NCBI GenBank assembly: GCA_900542525.1 | Contig: UQNZ01000002.1 | Location: 258,824-322,823 of the forward strand | Direction of reading: 5' to 3' | DNA from: an uncultured Eggerthella sp. | GTDB lineage: Bacteria > Actinomycetota > Coriobacteriia > Coriobacteriales > Eggerthellaceae | Length of the DNA stretch: 64,000 nucleotides | In this document: positions 52,045 through 63,355 of the stretch, piece after piece | How positions within the stretch are numbered: position 1 is the stretch's first letter | How the letters are laid out: each line of letters opens with the position of its first letter | Notes under the pieces: model-generated | Databases searched by the model: none | Told to the model about the DNA's origin: nothing | What the model saw: the letters and a program-made list of their open reading frames with translations, nothing else | Program-made: the position numbers and the translations under genes

Positions 52045-55000
52045 ATGCTCTCTAAATTCAGCGTCAAACGTCCCTATATCATCGTTGTTGCCGTCATTAT
52101 CGCGCTTATTCTCGGCGGTGTTTCATTGAGCAAGATGAAGACCGACTTGCTTCCCGATATGGATATTCCCTATCTTATGGTCATGACCACAGATCCTGGT
52201 GCAAGCGCCGAGAAAGTCGAGACCGAAGTGACCGAAGTGCTCGAAAGCACGCTCTCGACGGTCAATGGCGTGACCGAGATCCAATCTCAGAGCGCCAACA
52301 ACTTCTCCATGGTGTTTCTTGAATTCGAAGATGGCACCGATATGGATTCAGCTATGGTGAAGGTGTCTTCGGCGGTCAACGAGATCGAATCGCAGTTGCC
52401 CGAAACGGCTGGTTCTCCCAACTACATGGAAATGAGCATGGACATGATGGCCACGCTCTATGTTGCCGCGAACTATGAAGGCAAGGATATCTATGAGCTT
52501 TCGGAGTTCGCTGAAGACACGCTCTCGCCTGAACTTGAACGCATCAACGGTGTTGCTGATGTTTCCGTGGTGGGGTCAGCGGAGCAATCCGTCGAAGTGC
52601 GCTTGAGTGATTCGAAGATCGAAGACATCAATAATAAATTGCTCGGAAACGTTAATTCCGAACTCTACGATGCGAAGAAATCGATCGATGAGGGACGTTC
52701 CCAGATGGCTTCTGCGGAGAAGTCGTTGAAAGAACAGCAGGCGAAGCTTGCTGATCAAGAAAAGGCAACTACCGATCAACTAGGTCAGGCTATTTCGGGT
52801 TTGACCATGGGCATCTCTTCGGGCACCGCACAAGTCGCTGCGCTTTCCTCGCAGATCCAGGCGTTGCAAGCTCAGCTCGTTCAGGCTCCCGATGCGGCGA
52901 AACCAGCCCTGCAACAGCAGATAGCGGCACTCCAAGAACAGCTCACGAAAGCTACGAGCGAGCTAACCGATTATCAAAACCAACTGGCCGTGGCTGAAGC
53001 GGGCGGACTGAGCGCTGCAAGTCAGTTCGGCAGTGGAACGGCACAGCTCGCGAATGCACTGACCATGCTCGAACAGAACAAGAAGCAACTCGACGAAGCG
53101 CAGGCGCAGTACGAGGATGCGCGCGAAAAAGCCATCAAGTCGGCCAATATCGATGCGCTGGTAGACAAGAACACGCTTGCGAGCATGATCAAGGCACAGG
53201 ATTTCTCGATGCCTGCAGGATATTTGGGTAATTCGAACGACGATGAACAGTGGCTCTTGCAAGTGGGCACGAATATCACGAGCATCGAAGACCTTGAGAA
53301 TCTGATGCTCGTCGACCTTGACGGCGTAGGTGAGATTCGCCTTAAAGATGTGGCCGATATTACCGTGGTTGATAATGTGGGTGACGCCTACATGAAACTC
53401 AACGGCACCGAAGGCGTATGCCTTATGGTGTACAAGAGCTCAACTGCCAGCACGAGCGACATTTCGAACGCTTGCAAAGCGAAGATAACTGAACTGCGCG
53501 AAGATTACCCGGGCCTTTCGCTCGACATCGTGAGCGATCAAGGTTCGTATATCTCGCTCTACATCAATTCGATCTTGCAATCGCTGCTTTTGGGTGCATT
53601 GCTTGCTATCGTGGTGCTTGCGATCTTCCTGCGCGATTGGAAACCGACGCTCATCGTGGCGTTCTCCATCCCGTTCTCCGTGCTCGTTGCGCTGCTATTT
53701 ATGTATTTCTCGGGCATCTCGCTCAACATCATGTCGCTTGGTGGCATTGCGCTCGCTATCGGTATGTTGGTGGATAATTCCATTATCGTGCTCGAGAACA
53801 TCTATCGTTTGCGCGGACGCGGCATTCCAGCGCAGCGTGCGGCAGTGCAGGGTGCAAAACAGATCACCGGCGCGGTCATCGCTTCAACGCTTACTACCAT
53901 CTGCGTCTTCTTGCCGATCGTCTTCACTACGGGCATCGTGAACCAGATGATGCTACCCTTCGCGCTCACGATCGCCTATGTGCTGTGCGCATCGCTCGTG
54001 GTGGCGCTTACGCTCGTCCCTAGCTTGTCGCGCTTCGTGTTCAGGAATTATCAGCCACGGCGCAATAAAGGCTTTGAACGCCTTCAGGATGCTTATGCGC
54101 GTTCGCTCAATTTCTTCTTGCAGCACAAAGCCATTCCGCTCGTGGTCTCAGTGGTACTCCTCGTGGTTGCTGTGGGTGGTGTGTTCAACATGGGCATCAC
54201 CATGGTGCCAACCATGACGGGCAAGAACATGTCGGTCACGGTTGTGATGCCTGAAGATGTGGAGAAGGAAGATGCGTATGCCATGGCGGACGAGATCATG
54301 GATGCCGCTGTGAGCATCGATGGCGTGGGAAATGTGGCAGCGATCGATGGTACGAGCTCCCTCTCAATGGTTTCGAGCGCCGCTTCTGAGGGCAGCGAAG
54401 ATGCCTACGAGATGTTCATGTTCTATCTGCAGATGGATGATTCAGTCACTACGGAACAACAAGTGCTCGATATCGGTAAAGAGTTATCGGATAAGACTGC
54501 AGGACTTGATTGCGAAGTGATCACGGATGCTTCTTCGTCGGATGCTATGAGCTCGATGCTCGGTAGCGGTCTTTCCATCACGATCACGGGTCCCGACCAA
54601 GAGAAGCTTCTCGCCATGAGCGAAGACGTAATGCGCATCGTGGATGAGGTAGATGGTTACACCGAGATCGAGAACGGCATGGAGGAGGCTGACAAAGAGC
54701 TGCATCTCATCATCGATGAAGACGCACTCACCAAGAAAGGCTTCACGGTCGCGCAACTCTACCAGGAGCTTTCCGGCATGCTGAATACTTCAACCACGTC
54801 GAGCAAGCTTACTGTCGATGATAGGCAGATGCAGGTTGAGATCATCGATGAAACGCACGTTCCTACGCGCGAAGATATTCTCGATACGGTCGTTACGCTC
54901 AACAGCCAAGCAGGTGAGGCCGTCGATGTGAAGATCGGCGATGTTGCGCAAGTGGAAGAAGGGGTGGCTTCTAACGCGATCGTCCACTTGAATTCGGACA

Positions 55001-55758
55001 AGACGATGACGGTTACTGCGGAGATCGAAGACGGGTACAACAACGCACTTCTTTCGCGCGAGCTCTCCGAGAAACTTGATGCATATGAAGTGCCTGATAA
55101 GTATCAGATCTACTATGGTGGCGAACTGGACAACATCAACACCATGTTGGAGCAGATGCTCTTGCTTCTGATCTTGGGCTTCGTGCTCATTTACTTGATC
55201 ATGGTGGCGCAGTTCCAAAGTCTCCTTTCGCCTTTCATCATCATTCTTACGGTTCCGTTGGCCTTCACTGGTGGCTTCTTCGCGCTGTGGTTCAGCGGTG
55301 AAGGGCTTACCATGCTCTCGCTCATGGGCTTTGCGGTATTGATGGGCACGGTGGTGAACAATGGCATCGTGTTCGTTGACTATGTGAATCAGCTGCGCCG
55401 CGGTGGACTGGAGAAACATCATGCGCTTGTTGCTGCAGGTAAAACGCGTATGCGCCCTATCTTGATGACTGCGCTCACAACCATTTTGGCCATGTTGCCA
55501 ATGGTGTTCAGCATGGCTATCGGCGCGAGCATGGAACGCGGCATGGCGCTTGTTGTAGTCGGTGGTCTTGTCTATGCTACCTTCATGACTCTCTATGTGG
55601 TGCCGATCATGTACGATCTGTTGTATCGTCGAGTGCCTACCGAGGTCGATCTGGGCGATGAGACGCTCGACGATGATCCAGGTGATGCACAAGCGTTCCT
55701 CGAATCACTTCAGGCGAAGCATGCCGCGCAGATCGCCGACCACCCGCAAACAACTTAG
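52045..55758 (+). CDS. RND-family efflux transporter (HAE1-like) with coiled-coil insertion
   Basis: It is a 1237-residue inner-membrane exporter in two homologous halves. The start is set at ATG 52045, giving the typical MLSKFSVKRPYIIVVAVIIALILGG; a TTG frame extends upstream without need. The family marks are LLPDMDIPYLMVMT, GMLVDNSIIVLENIYRLR with the proton-relay Asp in TM4, and MGFAVLMGTVVNNGIVFVDYVNQLR in the second half. About residues 195-375 of the first porter loop is a Gln/Ala/Glu-rich coiled coil not present in AcrB. Such long insertions occur in Gram-positive and diderm-poor RND proteins and may replace the periplasmic adaptor. No adaptor or outer-membrane gene is adjacent. A 23-base repeat follows the stop. 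Confidence 0.92.
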   Translation: MLSKFSVKRPYIIVVAVIIALILGGVSLSKMKTDLLPDMDIPYLMVMTTDPGASAEKVETEVTEVLESTLSTVNGVTEIQSQSANNFSMVFLEFEDGTDMDSAMVKVSSAVNEIESQLPETAGSPNYMEMSMDMMATLYVAANYEGKDIYELSEFAEDTLSPELERINGVADVSVVGSAEQSVEVRLSDSKIEDINNKLLGNVNSELYDAKKSIDEGRSQMASAEKSLKEQQAKLADQEKATTDQLGQAISGLTMGISSGTAQVAALSSQIQALQAQLVQAPDAAKPALQQQIAALQEQLTKATSELTDYQNQLAVAEAGGLSAASQFGSGTAQLANALTMLEQNKKQLDEAQAQYEDAREKAIKSANIDALVDKNTLASMIKAQDFSMPAGYLGNSNDDEQWLLQVGTNITSIEDLENLMLVDLDGVGEIRLKDVADITVVDNVGDAYMKLNGTEGVCLMVYKSSTASTSDISNACKAKITELREDYPGLSLDIVSDQGSYISLYINSILQSLLLGALLAIVVLAIFLRDWKPTLIVAFSIPFSVLVALLFMYFSGISLNIMSLGGIALAIGMLVDNSIIVLENIYRLRGRGIPAQRAAVQGAKQITGAVIASTLTTICVFLPIVFTTGIVNQMMLPFALTIAYVLCASLVVALTLVPSLSRFVFRNYQPRRNKGFERLQDAYARSLNFFLQHKAIPLVVSVVLLVVAVGGVFNMGITMVPTMTGKNMSVTVVMPEDVEKEDAYAMADEIMDAAVSIDGVGNVAAIDGTSSLSMVSSAASEGSEDAYEMFMFYLQMDDSVTTEQQVLDIGKELSDKTAGLDCEVITDASSSDAMSSMLGSGLSITITGPDQEKLLAMSEDVMRIVDEVDGYTEIENGMEEADKELHLIIDEDALTKKGFTVAQLYQELSGMLNTSTTSSKLTVDDRQMQVEIIDETHVPTREDILDTVVTLNSQAGEAVDVKIGDVAQVEEGVASNAIVHLNSDKTMTVTAEIEDGYNNALLSRELSEKLDAYEVPDKYQIYYGGELDNINTMLEQMLLLLILGFVLIYLIMVAQFQSLLSPFIIILTVPLAFTGGFFALWFSGEGLTMLSLMGFAVLMGTVVNNGIVFVDYVNQLRRGGLEKHHALVAAGKTRMRPILMTALTTILAMLPMVFSMAIGASMERGMALVVVGGLVYATFMTLYVVPIMYDLLYRRVPTEVDLGDETLDDDPGDAQAFLESLQAKHAAQIADHPQTT

Positions 55759-55767
55759 GTGACGTAG

Positions 55768-55790
55768 GTGACAAACTACCCGGTCGTTCG
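55768..55790 (+). repeat. 23-bp intergenic repeat, copy 2
   Basis: It is identical over 23 bases to 8520-8542 and lies ten bases past the RND stop codon. The following gggtgacagatagtgtcggg contains another tgaca element. Confidence 0.7.
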
Positions 55791-55917
55791 CCATCCTTAG
55801 CGGGTGACAGATAGTGTCGGGAAACTTTCGGATATGTAACAAATCGTGCTTGGGAGCAAGGTTGTGTTCGCGCTGGTCTAGCATGAATTATGCTCGATTA
55901 CAGGGAAGGTGATCCGA

Positions 55918-56175
55918 ATGGAAAACTCACAATATACACTCTATGTTAAAGCTGGCTGCCCCTTCTGCACCAAGGTGCTCAATTTTATGGATCAGCACGA
56001 TATAATCTTGCCTATCATGGATATCAGCCTCGAGCCTTATAAAGACGGCTACGATAAGCTCATCGATCTGGGCGGTAAGTACCAGGTGCCTTGTTTGGAT
56101 ATCGACGGCAAAGCGCTCTATGAATCAGACGACATCATCGTCTATCTGAACAAAACGTTTGTAGAGAAGAACTAG
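55918..56175 (+). CDS. Glutaredoxin / GST-N-terminal-like thioredoxin-fold protein
   Basis: I start at ATG 55918, since ggaagg lies eight bases upstream and the earlier GTG overlaps it; this gives 85 residues. The redox motif CPFC follows beta-1 (YVKAGCPFCTKVLNFMDQHD), the cis-proline is in YQVPCLDIDG and the end SDDIIVYLNKTF matches the helix of GST_N_3/glutaredoxin proteins. It should act as a dithiol reductant, perhaps linked to glutathione or another low-molecular thiol. It is monocistronic with a bidirectional terminator at 56246. Confidence 0.85.
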   Translation: MENSQYTLYVKAGCPFCTKVLNFMDQHDIILPIMDISLEPYKDGYDKLIDLGGKYQVPCLDIDGKALYESDDIIVYLNKTFVEKN

Positions 56176-56245
56176 GGCGCAACCCTCGATCCCTGCTTGA
56201 CGATCGGGATCGCAGATTGCAAAACAAGAAAAGCTACCAAAGCTA

Positions 56246-56277
56246 AAAGAGACTGAGCCGTCTGGTTCAGTCTCTTT
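56246..56277. terminator. Bidirectional terminator between the glutaredoxin and glycosyltransferase genes
   Basis: AAAGAGACTGAGCC pairs with GGTTCAGTCTCTTT (one G:T pair) around gtct, with T-rich sequence on the plus-strand side and A-rich ahead, so it works for both convergent genes. Confidence 0.85.
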
Positions 56278-56315
56278 CTCATTTCGCTTAGGTATCGAGC
56301 CTAATCGAGAAGGCT

Positions 56316-57269
56316 CTACGACTCTTCTTCTTGATGACGCTGCGCTTCTTCGTAGGCTTGATAGGTGAAGAGCTCCCATTGTTTGCGCCCTGTTTTCGCT
56401 ACGGTGTCCAAGATGATGCCAGCAGTGAAGGAAAGCGCACCGCAAATCACCAATGCGATCGCGAGGATGGCAGTGGGGAAGCGCGGAACCAATCCCGTTT
56501 GGAAGTATTCTGCGATAACCGGGATGCCAGCGATCAGGCCTAACACGATCAAGATGAGCGCGAGCCAACCGAAGAACGCCATAGGCTTGTGGTCCTTGAA
56601 GAGCGACGCAATTGCGCGCAACACCTTTGCGCCATCGCCGAAAGTGGAGAGCTTTGAGTAGCTCCCTTCCGGGCGATCGCGGTATTCGATCGGTACGTCG
56701 GCGATGCGAAAGCGCTTGTCAACAGCGTGAATTGAAAGTTCGGTTTCGATCTGGAAGCCTTCAGAGAGAACGGGCATGGTCTTCACGAAGATGCGGTTGA
56801 ACGCGCGATAGCCCGTCATAACATCGTCGAACGCATAGCCATAGATCACCTTGATCAGCCAGCGTACCAGGTTGTTGCCGAATCCATGGAAGGCGCGATC
56901 GTTCTCTTCGCCATAGGTGCCGTTCGAAAGGCGATCACCTACGGTCATGTCTGCGGTGTCATTCATGAGCGGTTCGAGCAAACGTGGCGCTGCTTCGGCG
57001 GGGTAGGTGTCGTCGCCATCGACCATGATGTAGTAATCGGCATCGATCTCGCGGAACATCTGACGCACCACGTTACCTTTGCCTTGGCGTGGTTCAGTGC
57101 GCACGATGGCACCGTGGTCTTCGGCAATAGCAGCAGTATCGTCTTTAGAGTTGTTGTCGTAGACGTAGATGTCGGCATCAGGCAGCACGCGCTTGAAATC
57201 GTCGATCACTTTTCCGATCGTGACCGCTTCGTTATAGCAGGGGATGAGCACCGCAACTGTATCTGCCAT
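56316..57269 (-). CDS. GT2 glycosyltransferase (dolichyl-phosphate mannosyltransferase-like)
   Basis: The start is ATG 57269 with agaggag five bases upstream; the frame is open a further 35 codons without a site. The 317 residues comprise a GT-A domain (VAVLIPCYNEAVTIGKVIDDF, YVYDNNSKDDTAAI, GKGNVVRQMF, MVDGDDTYPAEA with the metal DxD, DVMTGYRAFNR, GFQIETELSIHA, EYRDRPEGSYSKLSTFGDG) and two C-terminal membrane helices. It resembles polyprenyl-phosphate mannose/glucose synthases, so it may load a sugar on a lipid carrier for glycolipid, lipoglycan or protein glycosylation. No other glycan genes are next to it. Confidence 0.9.
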   Translation of the reverse strand: MADTVAVLIPCYNEAVTIGKVIDDFKRVLPDADIYVYDNNSKDDTAAIAEDHGAIVRTEPRQGKGNVVRQMFREIDADYYIMVDGDDTYPAEAAPRLLEPLMNDTADMTVGDRLSNGTYGEENDRAFHGFGNNLVRWLIKVIYGYAFDDVMTGYRAFNRIFVKTMPVLSEGFQIETELSIHAVDKRFRIADVPIEYRDRPEGSYSKLSTFGDGAKVLRAIASLFKDHKPMAFFGWLALILIVLGLIAGIPVIAEYFQTGLVPRFPTAILAIALVICGALSFTAGIILDTVAKTGRKQWELFTYQAYEEAQRHQEEES

Positions 57270-57512
57270 CGAAGCTCCTCTTCGCTCGAATCTATTCGTA
57301 GGTGAACACATATTATACTCAAGTTGAGAGCCACGTTGTAGCATGCCAACCTGCGGAGGTGCAGAGCAGGGCATTTTACTGCGTGAAATTCCGTGATGTT
57401 TGCATAGGGAATGCTTCCTTTTACTGGCGAAAAATGTTACCAGAACGTATACTTAAAGCACTTTTCCCGCCGCTCTGCGGATCACTCTTTTACCTAGGAT
57501 AAGGAGCGTTCA

Positions 57513-60500
57513 GTGAGCGAGAAAAAGCGTAAACCTAGAACACGTCTCTCTCGAGGCGTTTTTGTTTCGATGTGCCTGGTGGCAGCTTTTGTTCTAGCTG
57601 TCGGTACGGGCATCTTTGCTCAGTACACCCAAAATAACTCTTCAGGAACTACCGAGCGCCCTTCTGCAACGAACCTTGATGATTCTGTCGCTGAAGTGAG
57701 CACGTTCAAGAAAGACCAGACCAAACCCCTTGAAATCGAGAACGATCCCGATCTTGGTGATTATGAGAAAGACACCGTGCTCGTTCTGGTCGACAATGAG
57801 CAGGAGCGTGATCAAGTAAGCAATTTGCTTGCCGAAAGCGAATTCGTTCCCGCACAAGATGTTTCAAATCAGGATGTTTCAGCAGGTTTCGTACGGGTTG
57901 AGATCGAGAGCGGCACTTCTATGAAGCAGGCGATCGAATCACTCGAAAAACAAGGACTTCAGGCTCAACCAAACTACGTCTACCATCCTCTTGAAGATGC
58001 TCCTGATGCTTCCGTGGCGGGAGCGATTACTAACGAGCAGTCTCATTCAAGTGAAGACCTTGTGGAGACTGCTGGTCAGACGTTTGCTGCCAACGAGCAA
58101 GGCGCGATCGACCAGGGCGCTTCTGCCCAGGATGCTTCAACCCCCCTGAACGATCTTGATGCGGTAGCTCAGCTCTTCACGGGTGATCCTGATTCTGCGA
58201 CAACTTCTGAAAGCGCCGTCGAAGTGGACGACGCGACGTTCGCATCCCAAAGCAGCACAAGCGGTGCTTCAAATGCGATCAGCGTCAACGACCCTGGGGC
58301 TTCGAGTCAATGGATGCTCCAGTCCATGAATCTCTATCAAGCATGGAAGATCGTCAAGGGCAAGGAAGACAATGCAACTTCGCCAAGCGTTTCTGTTGCG
58401 GTCGTGGACACGGGCTGTCTCTATACGCATGAGGATCTGCAAGGGAATATCCGTGCAACCTACAATTCTGATACGGGGCAAATAGGAATCGACCAGATTA
58501 CCGATGCTGATGGGCATGGCACACACGTTGCGGGGATTGTTGCTGCTGATGCGAACAATGGAAAAGGCGTGGCGGGAACTTCTTACGATGCGGGCCTTGT
58601 GATCGTCAAGGCGAGCGAAGGAGAGACGAGGAATTTCAGCACGGCGACCCTTGCTCAGGCATACACCTGGCTCTTGTCGAGTGATGGCTCGCAAACGATC
58701 GCTCAAAAGTATAACGTGCGTGTTGTGAACATGAGCGTAGGCGGCGAAGCGACGGTCAAGCCTGACAACATCATGTACAAGAACATCACGAAAGCCAAGA
58801 ATGCTGGCATTCTTACAGTTTGTGCAGCGGGGAATCAAGAGGGCAACAGCATCCCGCCCTATGATTGCATCCCTGGTGATTATGAGGACTGCTTGACCGT
58901 GATCAACCTTTTGAAGGACGATGCAGGCACTCCGAACGATTCCTCGGGTACGATGCATGTCGAGCGCTCAAGTGGGTCGAACTACAATGGCGAATCGAGC
59001 ACAGCAAAGAATATCTCTGCTCCAGGAACGGCGATCTACAGCACACTGAACAACAGTGATTCGCTGTCATATGGCTACAAGAGCGGTACATCCATGGCTT
59101 CGCCGGCTGTTGCAGGCGTTGCTGCGCTGCTCTTCGCGTACGATCCAAGCTTAAGCGCGCAAGAGGCACGCGATATCCTTGAGCAAACGGCAACTGATAT
59201 TGGCGCGGAAGGCTGGGATAGGGAAACGGGATATGGTGAAGTGGACGCTTACCATGCGTTGCAAGTTCTGAGCGCCGAGATCAAGAATGAAGAAGTGAGT
59301 GAAGGGGCAGTTATCGATCTGCGCGATGCGAGCGGCGAGGCGATGGATCCTTCAGAATGGACTTGGACTTCTGATAACCCCACGGTGCTTGCGGTCGATG
59401 CAGATTCTGGTGCACTTGAGGTAAAGGGTTCTGGATACGCAACGCTCAGGGCAACGCATAAGCGGGTTTCGAGCAGAACGATTGAGAAGCAAGTGCGCAC
59501 GGGCGATGCCGCTCCGGTCATCGATCTCTCTACGGTAACGGTGAACAACGTGTCTGAAAGGACATTCACCGGTGAAGCGATCACGCCCGTTCCTGCGGTC
59601 TATTCAAGTGATGGTCGCCTGCTCGTTTTGGGGCAGGACTATGAACTGCAATACGGAAACAATATCGCAGCGGGATATGGAACGATTATCATCTCACCTG
59701 CCCCGAACAGCGCGGCAACGCGATTCAAGATAGTGAGGTTCAGAATCGCTCCTGTGTACTTCACCTCCTTGAATACTGCGATCAGCGGCGTGCGGGATCT
59801 TTCCTATACTGGTGCTGCGCAAACGCATAGTGGCGTGAGCGTTGCGTTCAATGGAAAAGTGCTGCAAAACAACGTTGATTACACCATCGAATACCGCACG
59901 CTCGATGGCGCAGTCGTTCAGCCTCGTGCAGAGGGTGATTACAAGTTGGTCGTTAAAGGCAAGGGTAATTATGCCGGCACGAGAGAGATAGCCTTCAGTA
60001 TCGTCCGATCGCAAGGAGGCGATCAAGGGGGAGACTCTGGCAACACGGGCAATACGGGGAGCGCTGGTAACACAGGTGGCAACCAAGGAAGCACTACCGG
60101 CAACGCTGGCGGAACGTCAGGAACAACGGGTGGCAACACGGGAGGTTCAGGAAACACGGGCAATTCTGGCTCTGCTACAACTCCTGCTCAAACCCCCACG
60201 AACGCTCCAGCTGTAACGGGCGCCTGGAAGAAGTCGGGCGGCAAATGGTGGTTCTCCTACGATGCCAAGACCAAAGCTGCTCAGAACAGTAAATCCTGGC
60301 CAGCCAATGAATGGGTGTCGATCAAAGGCAAGCGTTATTACTTCGATAGCAAGGGTTATATGTCTGCGAATTGGCGACAGCTCAATAGCAAGTGGTACTA
60401 CTTCGCGGGTGACGGAGCCATGCGAACAGGCTGGCAGAAGGTTAAGGGAACTTGGTACTACCTTGGAAGCGATGGTGTCATGCAAACTGGCAAGAAGACC

Positions 60501-60905
60501 ATCGGGGGCAAGGCTTACCTTCTCGATTCTAGATCTGGTGCCATGAAGACCGGTTGGAATCATGAGGTAGAGGGCTGGCGTTACTACGCCTCATCAGGCG
60601 CGATGGCCAAAGGCTGGGTCAAGACTGGTGGCAAATGGTACTATCTCGATTCTTCGAGCGGTGTTATGAAGACCGGATTCTATGATGTGGGCACATCCCG
60701 TTACTGCTCCAATAGCTCAGGAGCGATGCTCACCGGCTGGCGGATGGTTTCTAACAAGTGGTATTACTTCAATGGTTCTGGTGCCATGCAGAAGAACAAA
60801 TGGATCGGCAACTATTACGTTAAACCTGATGGTGTGATGGCTACAAGCACCTGGATCGGCAAGTATCATGTGAACGCGAGTGGCAAATGGGACGCCACTC
60901 GATAA
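57513..60905 (+). CDS. Secreted subtilisin-like serine protease with cell-wall-binding repeats
   Basis: The start is GTG 57513, with aaggag six bases upstream. The 1130 residues run: signal anchor (to about 35), an I9-like propeptide (about 85-155), a low-complexity acidic linker, an S8 protease domain with Asp299 (VVDTGC), His335 (DGHGTHVAG) and Ser527 (GTSMASPA), a Big-like region (WTWTSDNPTVLAVDADSG), two Ig-like domains ending GNYAGTREIAF, a Gly/Asn/Thr-rich linker, and about 13 aromatic repeats of the kind GWQKVKGTWYYLGSDG, ending TWIGKYHVNASGKWDATR. The triad is complete. It should be wall-bound by these repeats. Repeat DNA is nearly identical in part to the next gene. Confidence 0.92.
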   Translation: MSEKKRKPRTRLSRGVFVSMCLVAAFVLAVGTGIFAQYTQNNSSGTTERPSATNLDDSVAEVSTFKKDQTKPLEIENDPDLGDYEKDTVLVLVDNEQERDQVSNLLAESEFVPAQDVSNQDVSAGFVRVEIESGTSMKQAIESLEKQGLQAQPNYVYHPLEDAPDASVAGAITNEQSHSSEDLVETAGQTFAANEQGAIDQGASAQDASTPLNDLDAVAQLFTGDPDSATTSESAVEVDDATFASQSSTSGASNAISVNDPGASSQWMLQSMNLYQAWKIVKGKEDNATSPSVSVAVVDTGCLYTHEDLQGNIRATYNSDTGQIGIDQITDADGHGTHVAGIVAADANNGKGVAGTSYDAGLVIVKASEGETRNFSTATLAQAYTWLLSSDGSQTIAQKYNVRVVNMSVGGEATVKPDNIMYKNITKAKNAGILTVCAAGNQEGNSIPPYDCIPGDYEDCLTVINLLKDDAGTPNDSSGTMHVERSSGSNYNGESSTAKNISAPGTAIYSTLNNSDSLSYGYKSGTSMASPAVAGVAALLFAYDPSLSAQEARDILEQTATDIGAEGWDRETGYGEVDAYHALQVLSAEIKNEEVSEGAVIDLRDASGEAMDPSEWTWTSDNPTVLAVDADSGALEVKGSGYATLRATHKRVSSRTIEKQVRTGDAAPVIDLSTVTVNNVSERTFTGEAITPVPAVYSSDGRLLVLGQDYELQYGNNIAAGYGTIIISPAPNSAATRFKIVRFRIAPVYFTSLNTAISGVRDLSYTGAAQTHSGVSVAFNGKVLQNNVDYTIEYRTLDGAVVQPRAEGDYKLVVKGKGNYAGTREIAFSIVRSQGGDQGGDSGNTGNTGSAGNTGGNQGSTTGNAGGTSGTTGGNTGGSGNTGNSGSATTPAQTPTNAPAVTGAWKKSGGKWWFSYDAKTKAAQNSKSWPANEWVSIKGKRYYFDSKGYMSANWRQLNSKWYYFAGDGAMRTGWQKVKGTWYYLGSDGVMQTGKKTIGGKAYLLDSRSGAMKTGWNHEVEGWRYYASSGAMAKGWVKTGGKWYYLDSSSGVMKTGFYDVGTSRYCSNSSGAMLTGWRMVSNKWYYFNGSGAMQKNKWIGNYYVKPDGVMATSTWIGKYHVNASGKWDATR

Positions 60906-60985
60906 GAGGTTGACCTGGAGCGACAAGGGTCGAAGCGAGAGCAAAGATGCCTAGTCGCACCCGATGAAGACGAAGGATGGCAGTT

Positions 60986-63229
<2,244 letters not shown>

Positions 63230-63355
63230 TGCCGCCGAACGGTTTCTTTGCTTAACTTCTTCTTAATGGCGGAAGAGCCCTTTTATAATGTTCGAGCGAA
63301 AAAGCAAACGTATGAGTAGTTGTAACGCAAAGCAGATTACGAAAGAGGGAAGGTT

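Noticed and set aside
54790..55692. 300-codon minus-strand open frame inside the RND gene
   Set aside because: Antisense shadow of the membrane protein; His/Arg/Gln-rich and without ribosome site.
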